From: an uncultured Christensenellaceae bacterium
GTDB taxonomy: Bacteria > Bacillota > Clostridia > Christensenellales > UBA3700
Assembly (NCBI GenBank): GCA_902373595.1
Contig: CABKMX010000015.1
Coordinates: 1-10,624 of the forward strand
Direction: 5' to 3'
Length of the DNA stretch: 10,624 nucleotides
Shown here piece by piece: positions 1 to 7,039 of the stretch (position 1 is its first letter; every line of letters starts with the position of its first letter). The notes under the pieces are model-generated. The model searched no databases and was not told the origin of the DNA. It worked only from the letters and a program-made list of their open reading frames with translations. The position numbers and the translations under genes are program-made.

Positions 1-1
1 G

Positions 2-1420
2 CCCTATTTGGTCAAGGACAGGCTGGACAAGGTCAAGATTTACGGCAGCGACCTCACCCTCGCCCTCGTCAAGCACAAGTTCAAAGAACACGGCATCGAT
101 TCGCCCAAGTTCGTCCCCGTCAAGGGCGGCGAAACACGCACGATAGGGTGCTTTGAGGTGGAGTTCGTCACCGTCACGCACAGCATCTCGGGCGCGTATG
201 CGATCGCGGTGCGCACGCCTGTCGGGGTGATCTTTTTCACCGGCGACTTCAAGGTGGACTATACGCCGATTGACGGCGAGAGCATAGACCTGCCGCGACT
301 CGCGCAGATCGGCGACGAGGGAGTCAAGCTGATGCTGGGCGAGTCGACCAACATCGAGCGCGAAGGCTTTACGATGTCCGAACGCAAGGTCGGCGAGACG
401 ATCGAACGCATCGTCGAGAGCAACGCCGACAGCCGAATCATCATAGCCACGTTCGCGTCCAACGTCAACCGCATCCAACAGATTATCAACATCTGCCAAA
501 AGTACCGCCGCAAGGTCGCGTTCAACGGCAGAAGTATGAAGAACATCAGCGAGATCGCCGTAAAGCTGGGCATCATGAAGGCGGACAACGGCACGATCGT
601 CGACATCGAGGACATCCGCAAGTTCGCGCCCGGGGAGCTCTGCATCATCACGACGGGGTCGCAGGGCGAGCCAATGAGCGCGCTGACGCGCATGGCGTCC
701 GGCGACGACAAGGTCGCGATCGGTCCCAAAGACCTCATCGTCATCTCGTCCTCGCCCATTCCCGGCAACGAGAAGTTGATCTACACCGTCATCAACAACC
801 TCTACCGCCGCGGCGCAAGGGTGATGTACGGCTCGCTCGCCGAGCTGCACGTCTCCGGGCATGCGTGCAAGGAAGAGCTCAAATTGATGCTGCGATTGAT
901 CAGACCGCAATTCTTCATCCCCGTGCACGGCGAATACCGCCACCTCAAACAGCACGAGGAGTTGGCGGTAAGATTGGGCATACCGCAATCGAACATCGCG
1001 ATCCCCGAGATTGGCGCGGTGTTCGAACTCAAACCGCGTTCGCTCGTCCGCCGCGACAACGTCAACGCCGGCAACATCTATGTCGACGGGCTCAACGACG
1101 TCGACAACCTCGTCTTGCAGGACCGCCAGCAGCTCAGCCGCGACGGCATGGTCGTCGTGCTGGTCACGATGGGCTTGGAGACCAAGTCCGCGATCGCGCC
1201 GCCCGAGGTCATCACGCGCGGCATCACGATCGGCGAGGATTTCATCGAGCCGATCAGGGATGTCGTCGCCGAGGCGATCGACAAGGTCAACTATCGCGGC
1301 GCGAGGGACAGAGGACGTCTCAAAGCGTCGATACGCCGCCAAGTGATCAAGTATGTCGCCAACAAGCTCAAACAAAAGCCGATGGTGCTGCCCATCATCA
1401 CCGAGGTGGACAATGCCTGA
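2..1420 (+). CDS. rnj: Ribonuclease J, C-terminal 472 residues (5' end outside window)
   Basis: RNase J is a zinc-dependent metallo-beta-lactamase/beta-CASP ribonuclease (endonuclease and 5'-3' exonuclease) of cytoplasmic mRNA decay and rRNA maturation. The reading frame is open from base 2, so about the first 80 residues, including the HxHxDH zinc motif, lie outside the window. Visible landmarks are the THSI histidine (about 179-181), FTGDFKVDYTP (about 236-268) carrying a metal-ligand aspartate, GESTN (338-352) opening the beta-CASP domain, TTGSQGEPMSAL (from about 650), VSGHA (about 851-865) and PVHGEY (920-937). A C-terminal domain follows and ends in VLPIITEV, as is usual for the family. 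GESTN replaces the DSTN of Bacillus RNase J1, a conservative Asp/Glu change. The stop codon overlaps the start of the methyltransferase gene by 8 bases. Whether it corresponds to the J1 or J2 paralogue cannot be told. Confidence 0.96.
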   Translation, partial: PYLVKDRLDKVKIYGSDLTLALVKHKFKEHGIDSPKFVPVKGGETRTIGCFEVEFVTVTHSISGAYAIAVRTPVGVIFFTGDFKVDYTPIDGESIDLPRLAQIGDEGVKLMLGESTNIEREGFTMSERKVGETIERIVESNADSRIIIATFASNVNRIQQIINICQKYRRKVAFNGRSMKNISEIAVKLGIMKADNGTIVDIEDIRKFAPGELCIITTGSQGEPMSALTRMASGDDKVAIGPKDLIVISSSPIPGNEKLIYTVINNLYRRGARVMYGSLAELHVSGHACKEELKLMLRLIRPQFFIPVHGEYRHLKQHEELAVRLGIPQSNIAIPEIGAVFELKPRSLVRRDNVNAGNIYVDGLNDVDNLVLQDRQQLSRDGMVVVLVTMGLETKSAIAPPEVITRGITIGEDFIEPIRDVVAEAIDKVNYRGARDRGRLKASIRRQVIKYVANKLKQKPMVLPIITEVDNA

Positions 1421-2006
1421 GTTCGTGCCCGACGCGCGCGCAGAGGCGCTGCGCGAAAAGTACGGCTTTGACATCATTCCGCGCGACGGGCTCGAGGTCT
1501 TGATCGAGGCTGCCGTTGCCGCTCCGCGCAAGCGCATCTTGGAGATCGGCACGTCGGTGGGCTATTCGGCGCTGTGTCTCGCGACCGCGACAGGCGCGCA
1601 CGTCGACACCGTCGAAAGGGATGCAGACAAGTTGGACATCGCGAAAAAATTGTGGGCGGATTGCGGCGCTTCGAACAGCATAACCGCCCATCTCGGCGAC
1701 GCCGAACGCGTCGTCCCCGAGCTGGTCAAAAGACACAAATACGACTTCGTCTTCATCGACGCGGCAAAGAGCAAATATTGCGGCTATCTCGACGCTATAT
1801 ATGACTTTATCGACACGGGCACCGTAATTGTCGCCGACGACGTCAACTTTTTGGGACTGGTGAAAGGGGACGGCTATCCCCCTCACAAACACCGCACGAT
1901 CGTCACCGGGATGAGGCGGTTCGTGCGCGCGATCACCGACGCGTCGCGCTTTGAATGCACGATGAGCGACGTTGGCGGAGGTATTGCCGTATGCACAAAG
2001 ATATGA
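1413..2006 (+). CDS. trmR: TrmR-like SAM-dependent O-methyltransferase (tRNA 5-hydroxyuridine methyltransferase)
   Basis: This 197-residue class I methyltransferase belongs to the O-methyltransferase family 3 (COMT-like). It has the SAM-binding motif LEIGTSVGYS (residues 43-52), an acidic residue after the second strand (VERD, 67-70), FIDAAKSKY (114-122) and the metal-binding ADDV (141-144). It ends with a conserved-looking HRTIVTGMRRF segment (160-170). The start at 1413 follows GAGG (1403-1406) at a 6-base spacing and lies inside the last codons of rnj. In Bacillus subtilis TrmR (YrrM) methylates 5-hydroxyuridine at tRNA position 34 to 5-methoxyuridine. The U32-family gene that follows directly, the likely partner making 5-hydroxyuridine, supports that role here rather than catechol or caffeoyl-CoA methylation. 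The substrate is inferred from family and context. Confidence 0.88.
   Translation: MPEFVPDARAEALREKYGFDIIPRDGLEVLIEAAVAAPRKRILEIGTSVGYSALCLATATGAHVDTVERDADKLDIAKKLWADCGASNSITAHLGDAERVVPELVKRHKYDFVFIDAAKSKYCGYLDAIYDFIDTGTVIVADDVNFLGLVKGDGYPPHKHRTIVTGMRRFVRAITDASRFECTMSDVGGGIAVCTKI
1977..1981 (+). promoter_or_regulatory. Ribosome binding site that sets the start of the U32 gene
   Basis: GGAGG lies inside the end of the trmR-like gene, 9 bases before the ATG at 1991. In-frame ATGs also exist at 1955 and 2003. The first has no comparable site before it, and the second would sit 21 bases from this one. The ATG at 1991 is therefore preferred, giving a 16-base overlap with the preceding gene. Confidence 0.75.
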
Positions 2007-3229
2007 GCCGCGCAGAGCTGCTCGCGCCTGCGGGCGACATGTCCAAACTCGTCACCGCGTTCCATTTCGGAGCGGACGCCGTCTATGTCGGCGGCAGCGA
2101 TTTCGGGCTGAGGGCAGGCGCGGCAAATTTCGGGGCAAAGGAGATGCCCGAGGCTGTCGCATACGCGCATGAGCGCGGCAAAAAATTGTACACCGCGGTC
2201 AATGTGTTCGCCCGCAACGCCGACTTTGGCGCGCTTGCCGATCACTTCCGCTTTCTGAGTGAGTGCGGCGTCGACGCGGCGATCGTCACCGACCTCGGCG
2301 CGATCGAGCTGTGCTGCAAGGTCGCGCCCACGCTCGACGTGCACGTCTCCACGCAGGCGAACGTCACCAACAAGTACGCCGCCAAGGTCTATGCGGATAT
2401 GGGCGCAAAGAGGGTCGTTCTCGCTCGCGAGACGCGCCTCGACGAGATTGCGGAGATCTGCGACCTGCTCGGCGACGACGTCGAGATCGAGGCTTTCGTC
2501 CACGGCGCGATGTGCGTGTCGTACAGCGGCAGATGCCTGCTGTCCGCGGCGATGAGCGGCAGGAGCGCCAACCGCGGCAACTGCGCCCAGCCGTGCCGCT
2601 GGAACTTCGAGTTGACCGAGGCGGGCAGAGGCGGCGCGCACTATCCGGTGTTCGAGGACGGCAGGGGCACCTACATCCTCAACAGCGGCGACCTCAACAT
2701 GATCCGCCATCTGCGTGAGCTCGCGGACGCAGGAGTGAAGTCGTTCAAGATAGAGGGGAGGATGAAGTCGCAATACTACGTCGCGTCGACAGTGTCGGCA
2801 TATCGCCGCGCTATGGACGGCTTTGCGGCGGACGACGATTTCGTGCCCGGCGAGGACATCATCGGAGAGCTCGAACAGACCGCGCACCGCGCGTACACGA
2901 CGGGATTCTATTTCGGCGCGGAGGGCGCGAAGGTCAGCGGCGACGTCAATCAGACGGAGGGCGAAAGCGAATTTGTCGCGCTCGTTCTCGGCTATGACGA
3001 GACCTCGGGCAGAGCGCTCGTCGAACAGCGCAACGCCTTTGCCGAGGGCGACACGCTTCAATTGCTCGCCGCCGACGAGGCGGTCAACGGCGCGGCTGTC
3101 GAGGTACGCGACCTGCGCGACGAAGAGGGCGCGCCCGTGAAGAGGGCGAAGCTCGTCCAACAACATTTGACAATGCCCGTGCCCTGCCGCATGCAGGCGT
3201 ACGACATATTGAGGAGAAAGAAGGTATGA
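1991..3229 (+). CDS. trhP: U32-family tRNA hydroxylation protein (TrhP-like)
   Basis: This 412-residue protein matches the peptidase U32 family, which includes TrhP/YegQ and RlhA. The N-terminal AELLAPAGDMSKLVTAF (residues 8-24) and ADAVYVGG (28-35) are typical. The family signature reads ExFxxGAMCVSYSGRCLLS from E167 to S185, followed by GNC and QPCR. Cys175, Cys182, Cys198 and Cys202 are the probable iron-sulfur ligands. KIEGRMKSQYYVA (253-265) and the C-terminal barrel from about residue 328 complete the two-domain layout. The length is close to that of B. subtilis YrrO (TrhP2). TrhP proteins hydroxylate U34 of tRNA using prephenate-dependent chemistry, and the adjacent trmR-like product would then methylate it. 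Older annotations call such proteins collagenases, but the tRNA role fits the context better. Only one U32 gene is present here, whereas Bacillus has two in tandem. Confidence 0.9.
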   Translation: MHKDMSRAELLAPAGDMSKLVTAFHFGADAVYVGGSDFGLRAGAANFGAKEMPEAVAYAHERGKKLYTAVNVFARNADFGALADHFRFLSECGVDAAIVTDLGAIELCCKVAPTLDVHVSTQANVTNKYAAKVYADMGAKRVVLARETRLDEIAEICDLLGDDVEIEAFVHGAMCVSYSGRCLLSAAMSGRSANRGNCAQPCRWNFELTEAGRGGAHYPVFEDGRGTYILNSGDLNMIRHLRELADAGVKSFKIEGRMKSQYYVASTVSAYRRAMDGFAADDDFVPGEDIIGELEQTAHRAYTTGFYFGAEGAKVSGDVNQTEGESEFVALVLGYDETSGRALVEQRNAFAEGDTLQLLAADEAVNGAAVEVRDLRDEEGAPVKRAKLVQQHLTMPVPCRMQAYDILRRKKV

Positions 3230-4458
3230 ACACGGACAAAAAGACGATCGTCATCCTCTATTCGAAAGGGTTCTACGACACGGTAGCGCTCGATTTGACC
3301 GCGCGCCTTCGCCGCGACTATCCCGACTGCGAAGTCATCGCGATCGACGAGGACAAGTACAGCAACGCGTTTTCGTCGCGCTTTGCGCGCCGTCTCTACA
3401 TCGCGACCGCACGCGTCGCGCCGTGGCTCAACAAGCTTGTCGTGGCGATCCGCAACAAGCTCGTCCCTCAAAAGATAGACAAGACGGTTGCGCCGTACAG
3501 TGCGGCGGTCAAGGCGCAAAACCCCGACTCGCTCTCCGCAAAGACGAGGATACGCTTCCGCAAAGTGGACAACATTCTCGCGCGGTTCGATCCCGACATC
3601 GTCCTCTGCTTCACACCCAAGGCGCACAACAAGGCGATCGAGGCGAAACAGCGCCTCGGCATGAAGGAGACCGCCGTCTATGCGGTCATCACCGACTACG
3701 CGCTCAACAAGGCGTACATCAACTATCAATCGGACGGCTACTTGGTGCAGAACGACAACGTCAGGGGAGAGCTGCTCGCCAACAACGTTGTCGAGGGCAA
3801 GATTCACGTCGTCGGCATGCCGTTCGACAGTGCGCGCGTGCTCGAGTACGACCGCGAAGAGGTCGCCGAGGCAATGGGTATAGATACGTCCATTCCGACC
3901 GTCACTTTGAACGGCGGCAGATACGGCGTCGCGACGCTCAAAGACGCGTTCGCCGCGCTCGCCGACTATTGCGACAGGCTCAACCTGGTCGTGCTCACCG
4001 GCGGCAGCAAGACGATACTCGACTTTGTCAAGTCGTACGTCAAAGCCAAGGGCATCGACAAGAACGTCTACGTCGTCGAAGAGGTCACCGATATGTGGAA
4101 AATCTATGACATCACCGACGTGCTCGTCACCGCGCCTACGATTGTCACAATCTATGAGGCGTGCGTCAAAAATATCCCGTGTGTGTTGATAAAACCGATA
4201 AATGTGCATGACGCCGAGAATGCGGAATACATCGCCGCCGGGCAGCTTGCACAGCGCGGAGTCAAAGACGAACAGCTGGTCACCGCGGTGCTCGGCTTCC
4301 TCAACAACAACATGCTCAAACAGGAGTATCTCTACAATCAACGTAAATTTTACGACAGGGCGGCGATGGGCGCGATGTGCAAGCTGATCCACGACGGTGC
4401 GGAGTCGATATACGCGCTCAAACACCCTGCAATCGAACAAAAGGAGGACGAACAATGA
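3226..4458 (+). CDS. Divergent GT28/MGDG-synthase-like glycosyltransferase family protein
   Basis: This 410-residue protein has the two-lobed layout of the UgtP/MGDG synthase/MurG superfamily (GT-B fold). Resemblance lies in FDPDIVLCFTP (121-131), the VITDYALNKAYIN stretch (154-166) leading to a YLVQNDNVR segment (172-180), VVGMPFDSARV (195-205), VVLTGGS (255-261) and the late NVHDAENAEYI block (326-336). In UgtP-like enzymes that last block helps hold the nucleotide-sugar donor. Two hallmarks are missing: the N-terminal glycine-rich GH motif is replaced by YSKGFYDTVA, and the usual KPGG of the donor site by APTIVT (303-308). The start at 3226 follows AGGAG (3212-3216) and overlaps the previous stop as ATGA. 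It may be a glycolipid synthase with altered donor specificity or a non-catalytic relative. No signal peptide or membrane span is obvious, so a peripheral membrane location would be inferred from the family only. Confidence 0.6.
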   Translation: MNTDKKTIVILYSKGFYDTVALDLTARLRRDYPDCEVIAIDEDKYSNAFSSRFARRLYIATARVAPWLNKLVVAIRNKLVPQKIDKTVAPYSAAVKAQNPDSLSAKTRIRFRKVDNILARFDPDIVLCFTPKAHNKAIEAKQRLGMKETAVYAVITDYALNKAYINYQSDGYLVQNDNVRGELLANNVVEGKIHVVGMPFDSARVLEYDREEVAEAMGIDTSIPTVTLNGGRYGVATLKDAFAALADYCDRLNLVVLTGGSKTILDFVKSYVKAKGIDKNVYVVEEVTDMWKIYDITDVLVTAPTIVTIYEACVKNIPCVLIKPINVHDAENAEYIAAGQLAQRGVKDEQLVTAVLGFLNNNMLKQEYLYNQRKFYDRAAMGAMCKLIHDGAESIYALKHPAIEQKEDEQ

Positions 4459-4949
4459 AGGCGATTATCAAGCTCAAGGACGGCTCGCAAATGTCCGCGG
4501 AGCTGTATGAGGACGTCGCGCCGATCTCGGTGCGCAACTTTGTCAAGTTGGCAAAGAGCGGCTTTTACGACGGGCTGATCTTTCACCGCGTGATTCCGGG
4601 ATTTATGATCCAGGGCGGCGGCATGGACGAGAATCTGCGTCAAAAAAATGCGGACTGCATCAAGGGCGAGTTCGCCGCCAACGGCGTGAACAATCCCGTC
4701 AAGCACACCTTGGGCGTGCTGTCGATGGCGCGCGCGATGAATCCCGACAGCGGAAGTTCTCAATTTTTCGTCTGCGTAGAGGATTGCCCGCATTTGGACG
4801 GCGCGTATGCGGCGTTCGGCAAGCTGTGCGACAAGGCGAGCGAGGACGTCGCGGTCGCGATTTCCAAGGTGCGCACGACGCGCCGCGGTTGGTTCGACGA
4901 CGTGCCGGTCGATCCCGTCGTCATCGATACGATCGAGATAGAGGACTGA
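4455..4949 (+). CDS. Cyclophilin-type peptidyl-prolyl cis-trans isomerase, cytoplasmic
   Basis: This 164-residue single-domain cyclophilin catalyses cis-trans isomerisation of peptide bonds before proline and assists protein folding. The catalytic block is GLIFHRVIPGFMIQGG (40-55), with the essential arginine at Arg45 and substrate-pocket Phe50, Met51 and Gln53. SGSSQFFV (99-106) and LDGAYAAFGKL (114-124) form the rest of the pocket. The position equivalent to Trp121 of human cyclophilin A is His113, as in many bacterial and cyclosporin-insensitive members. No signal peptide or lipobox is present, so it should be cytoplasmic. The start follows AAGGAGG (4441-4447) at 7 bases and overlaps the previous stop by 4 bases (ATGA). 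It is the last gene before the terminator at 4966-5004. Confidence 0.95.
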   Translation: MKAIIKLKDGSQMSAELYEDVAPISVRNFVKLAKSGFYDGLIFHRVIPGFMIQGGGMDENLRQKNADCIKGEFAANGVNNPVKHTLGVLSMARAMNPDSGSSQFFVCVEDCPHLDGAYAAFGKLCDKASEDVAVAISKVRTTRRGWFDDVPVDPVVIDTIEIED

Positions 4950-4965
4950 AAACAAAGTCGGCGTT

Positions 4966-5004
4966 GCGGCATACTACCGGTATGGAGTATGCCGCCGTTT
5001 TTTT
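4966..5004 (+). terminator. Intrinsic terminator of the rnj-to-cyclophilin operon
   Basis: GCGGCATAC (4966-4974) and GTATGCCGC (4987-4995) form a perfect 9-bp stem around a 12-base loop. Two bases further on a run of seven T begins (4998-5004). An A-rich stretch (GAAAACAAAG) precedes the stem. It lies 16 bases after the cyclophilin stop, the expected place for transcription to end. The loop contains the ATG that begins the next open frame. Confidence 0.9.
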
Positions 5005-5575
5005 GCTCTTTTCGCATTTGATATATTGCGCGATGCGCGGCATTGCCGACGGCAAGCTGCCCGAGGGGAGCGCGTGTTCGGCGGCGCTCGCGCTGTCGAT
5101 GTGTGTGCCGACGGGCAGAGTATGCGCGCCCTTTTTCGTCGCGGCGGCGATAGGGATGTACGCGCTGTTCGTCTCGCGTTCGCCCGGAGTGCTTCTCGGA
5201 GCGGCGGCATGCGCGTGCGTTTTTGCGCTGGGGGGAGAGGCTGCTTTCGACTACTCTTCCGTAGCGTCGCTCGCACTGTCCGTATCGCTTTCCGCGGCGT
5301 TTTCGTCATGCGGCGCAGAATTGCTCGGGAGAGTGATTACGGGCAGTGTAATTGCGGATATGTATTCGCTTTTCGCGTCAAAGGGCGGCTTTTTGCGCTG
5401 TACTGCGATGGGGATGCACACCGCATACTACTTGGTATTTGCGGCGTTTGCCGCGGCGATATTTGAACTGATTCGGCGCGCCGCTCGTCCGTCGGGAATG
5501 AGCGAATCGGCGGATTTTCGCCCCAAATATATGCGCGCCGGCGAAGTTTTCTCGTCGAGTCGTGTGCGCGTGTAA
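4982..5575 (+). CDS. Unrecognised multi-pass membrane protein
   Basis: I do not recognise this family. The frame encodes 197 residues from the first upstream ATG that gives a complete protein. It is strongly hydrophobic, with likely membrane spans at about residues 2-18, 47-64, 68-85, 92-108 and 146-165, and possibly a shorter one at 30-44. A positively charged tail (IRRAARP near 164, ending in RVRV) follows. A distinctive block, ADMYSLFASKGG (125-136), leads to HTAYYLVF (146-153). No good ribosome binding site precedes 4982, and that ATG sits in the loop of the terminator. The real start may therefore be further downstream (in-frame ATGs at 5033 or 5099) or translation may be weak. Codons such as GTA, GCA and TTT are commoner than in neighbouring genes, which fits low expression or a different history. 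The length of the open frame and its consistent hydrophobic pattern argue that it is real. Confidence 0.6.
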   Translation: MEYAAVFLLFSHLIYCAMRGIADGKLPEGSACSAALALSMCVPTGRVCAPFFVAAAIGMYALFVSRSPGVLLGAAACACVFALGGEAAFDYSSVASLALSVSLSAAFSSCGAELLGRVITGSVIADMYSLFASKGGFLRCTAMGMHTAYYLVFAAFAAAIFELIRRAARPSGMSESADFRPKYMRAGEVFSSSRVRV

Positions 5576-5607
5576 GGCGCGCCTGCGCGTTTTGTTGTGA
5601 TTATCGC

Positions 5608-5636
5608 TTTACTTTGCGTGCGGAATAATGTATAAT
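5608..5636 (+). promoter_or_regulatory. Sigma-A type promoter for der
   Basis: TTTACT (5608-5613, four of six matches to TTGACA) is separated by 17 bases from a perfect TATAAT (5631-5636). The predicted transcription start, about 7 bases further on, falls near 5643, giving a leader of only about 14 bases before the der ATG. The local AT-rich stretch stands out from the GC-rich surroundings. The 81-base gap between the membrane gene and der holds this promoter and the ribosome binding site, and little else. Confidence 0.75.
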
Positions 5637-5644
5637 TGCGGTGC

Positions 5645-5652
5645 AAAGGAGG
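5645..5652 (+). promoter_or_regulatory. Ribosome binding site of der
   Basis: AAAGGAGG is a near-perfect Shine-Dalgarno sequence, 4 bases before the ATG at 5657. It fixes that start over an in-frame TTG at 5636, which overlaps the -10 box. The predicted transcript begins only a couple of bases before it. Confidence 0.85.
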
Positions 5653-5656
5653 ACAT

Positions 5657-6982
5657 ATGAACGCAAGACCGCTCGTCGCCGTCGTCGGCAGACCCAATGT
5701 GGGCAAGTCGACGCTGTTCAACAAGCTTGTAGGCAAGCGCGTCTCCATCGTCGAGGACGTGGAGGGCGTGACCCGCGACAGGCTCTATTGCGATACCGAT
5801 TGGTGCGGCAAAGCGTTCACGCTGATCGACACCGGAGGTCTCGATGTGCGCAGCGACGACGAGATGCTCTCGCATATCCGCGAGCAGGCAAAGGTCGCGG
5901 TCGACATCGCAGACTGCATATTGTTCGTCGTCGACGGCAGGGCGGGCGTGACCTCCAACGACCGCGAAGTCGCGTCGTTTTTGCGCCGCAGCGGCAAGCC
6001 CATCGTGCTCGCCGTCAACAAGCTGGACAACAACGAGGTCGACAAGACTTATGATTTTTACGAGCTGGGCATAGGCGAGCCTTTCGCCGTCTCCGCCGTT
6101 CAAGGCAAGGGGCTCGGGGATCTGCTCGACGCTGTGGCCGAGCATCTTCCGGAGTGCGACGGCGAGGGGGAGGACGATGTGCTCGACATCGCGATCGTCG
6201 GCAAGCCGAACGCCGGCAAGTCCTCTTTGACCAACAAGATTTTGGGTTACGACCGCGTGATTGTCAGCAACATCGCCGGCACGACGCGCGACGCAATCGA
6301 CACTCCGTTCGAGAGAGACGGGGTCAGATACAATCTCATAGACACCGCCGGCATTCGCAAGAAGTCGAGCGTGGACAGGGGCGTGGAGCAATACAGCGTG
6401 TTGCGCGCGCTCGCCGCGGTCAGGCGCGCGGACGTGGTCTTCGTCGTCATCGACAGCGCGGACGGGGTGACCGAGCAGGATGTCAAGATTTGCGGCTACG
6501 TCCACGAGCAGGGCAAGCCGTCCGTAATCGTGATGAACAAGTGGGACGCGGTCGAAAAGGATACGCACACCTCCGCGATCATGACCAAACAGCTGGCGGC
6601 ACAGCTCAAATTCATGGACTATTTCGTCGCCGTCTACGTCTCGGCGATGACCGGACAGAGGGTGGAGAAGCTGCTCGCCGAGGCGCGCAACGTCTACGAA
6701 CAGGCGAGCCGCCGCGTCACCACGTCCGTGCTCAACGACGTCGTGCGCGACGCAATCCTCGCGGTCGAGCCGCCGTCGGACAACGGCAGGAGACTCAAGG
6801 TGCTGTACGCGACGCAAAGCGACGTATGTCCGCCGACGTTCGTCTTCTTCGTCAATGACGAAAAGCTGGTGCATTTCAGCTATCGCAGGTATTTGGAGAA
6901 CTCGCTCCGCAAGGCGTTCGAGTTCCGCGGCACGCCGATAAGATTGGTGTTCCGCAACCGCCGCGACGACTTCGCAGAATAG
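5657..6982 (+). CDS. der: Ribosome biogenesis GTPase Der (EngA)
   Basis: Der is an essential GTPase with two consecutive G domains and a C-terminal KH-like domain that takes part in assembly of the 50S ribosomal subunit. All of these are visible in the 441 residues. G domain 1 has GRPNVGKST (11-19), the G2 threonine in GVTRD (37-41), DTGG (58-61) and NKLD (121-124). A short acidic linker (DGEGEDD, 168-174) leads to G domain 2 with GKPNAGKSS (182-190), GTTRD (208-212), DTAG (229-232) and NKWD (294-297). The KH-like domain occupies about 353-437 and includes PPTFVFFVN (392-400) and GTPIRLVFRNR (425-435). The length is close to the 436 residues of B. subtilis Der. It has its own promoter, so it can be expressed apart from the upstream operon. 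Confidence 0.98.
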   Translation: MNARPLVAVVGRPNVGKSTLFNKLVGKRVSIVEDVEGVTRDRLYCDTDWCGKAFTLIDTGGLDVRSDDEMLSHIREQAKVAVDIADCILFVVDGRAGVTSNDREVASFLRRSGKPIVLAVNKLDNNEVDKTYDFYELGIGEPFAVSAVQGKGLGDLLDAVAEHLPECDGEGEDDVLDIAIVGKPNAGKSSLTNKILGYDRVIVSNIAGTTRDAIDTPFERDGVRYNLIDTAGIRKKSSVDRGVEQYSVLRALAAVRRADVVFVVIDSADGVTEQDVKICGYVHEQGKPSVIVMNKWDAVEKDTHTSAIMTKQLAAQLKFMDYFVAVYVSAMTGQRVEKLLAEARNVYEQASRRVTTSVLNDVVRDAILAVEPPSDNGRRLKVLYATQSDVCPPTFVFFVNDEKLVHFSYRRYLENSLRKAFEFRGTPIRLVFRNRRDDFAE

Positions 6983-7039
6983 CGAACATCGACACGGGCA
7001 CGAAAAATCACAGATAAAAGTTTTGTCAGGAGATAAAAT

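Noticed and set aside
1991..3229. Collagenase or secreted peptidase function for the U32 protein
   Set aside because: There is no signal peptide. The four-cysteine signature and the trmR-like neighbour fit the tRNA-modifying branch better than a protease.
1883..4455. Long open frames on the - strand (for example 3166-1883 and 4455-3058)
   Set aside because: They lie opposite well-recognised genes, contain repetitive Arg/Val/Asp-rich translations typical of the reverse frame of GC-rich coding DNA, and match no known family.
5576..5595. Possible terminator after the membrane gene (GCGC pairs around 5577-5588 followed by TTTT)
   Set aside because: The best stem is only about 4 GC pairs and the T-run is short and interrupted. 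Palindromic GC runs such as GGCGCGCC are expected in this GC-rich DNA.
6971..6986. Small inverted repeat at the der stop codon (TTCGC with GCGAA)
   Set aside because: A 5-bp stem with no following T-run is too weak to call a terminator, and der may read through into the aminotransferase gene.
6983..7039. Possible promoter in the der-aminotransferase gap
   Set aside because: The stretch is AT-rich and contains GATAAA-like words, but no -35/-10 pair with acceptable spacing was found.
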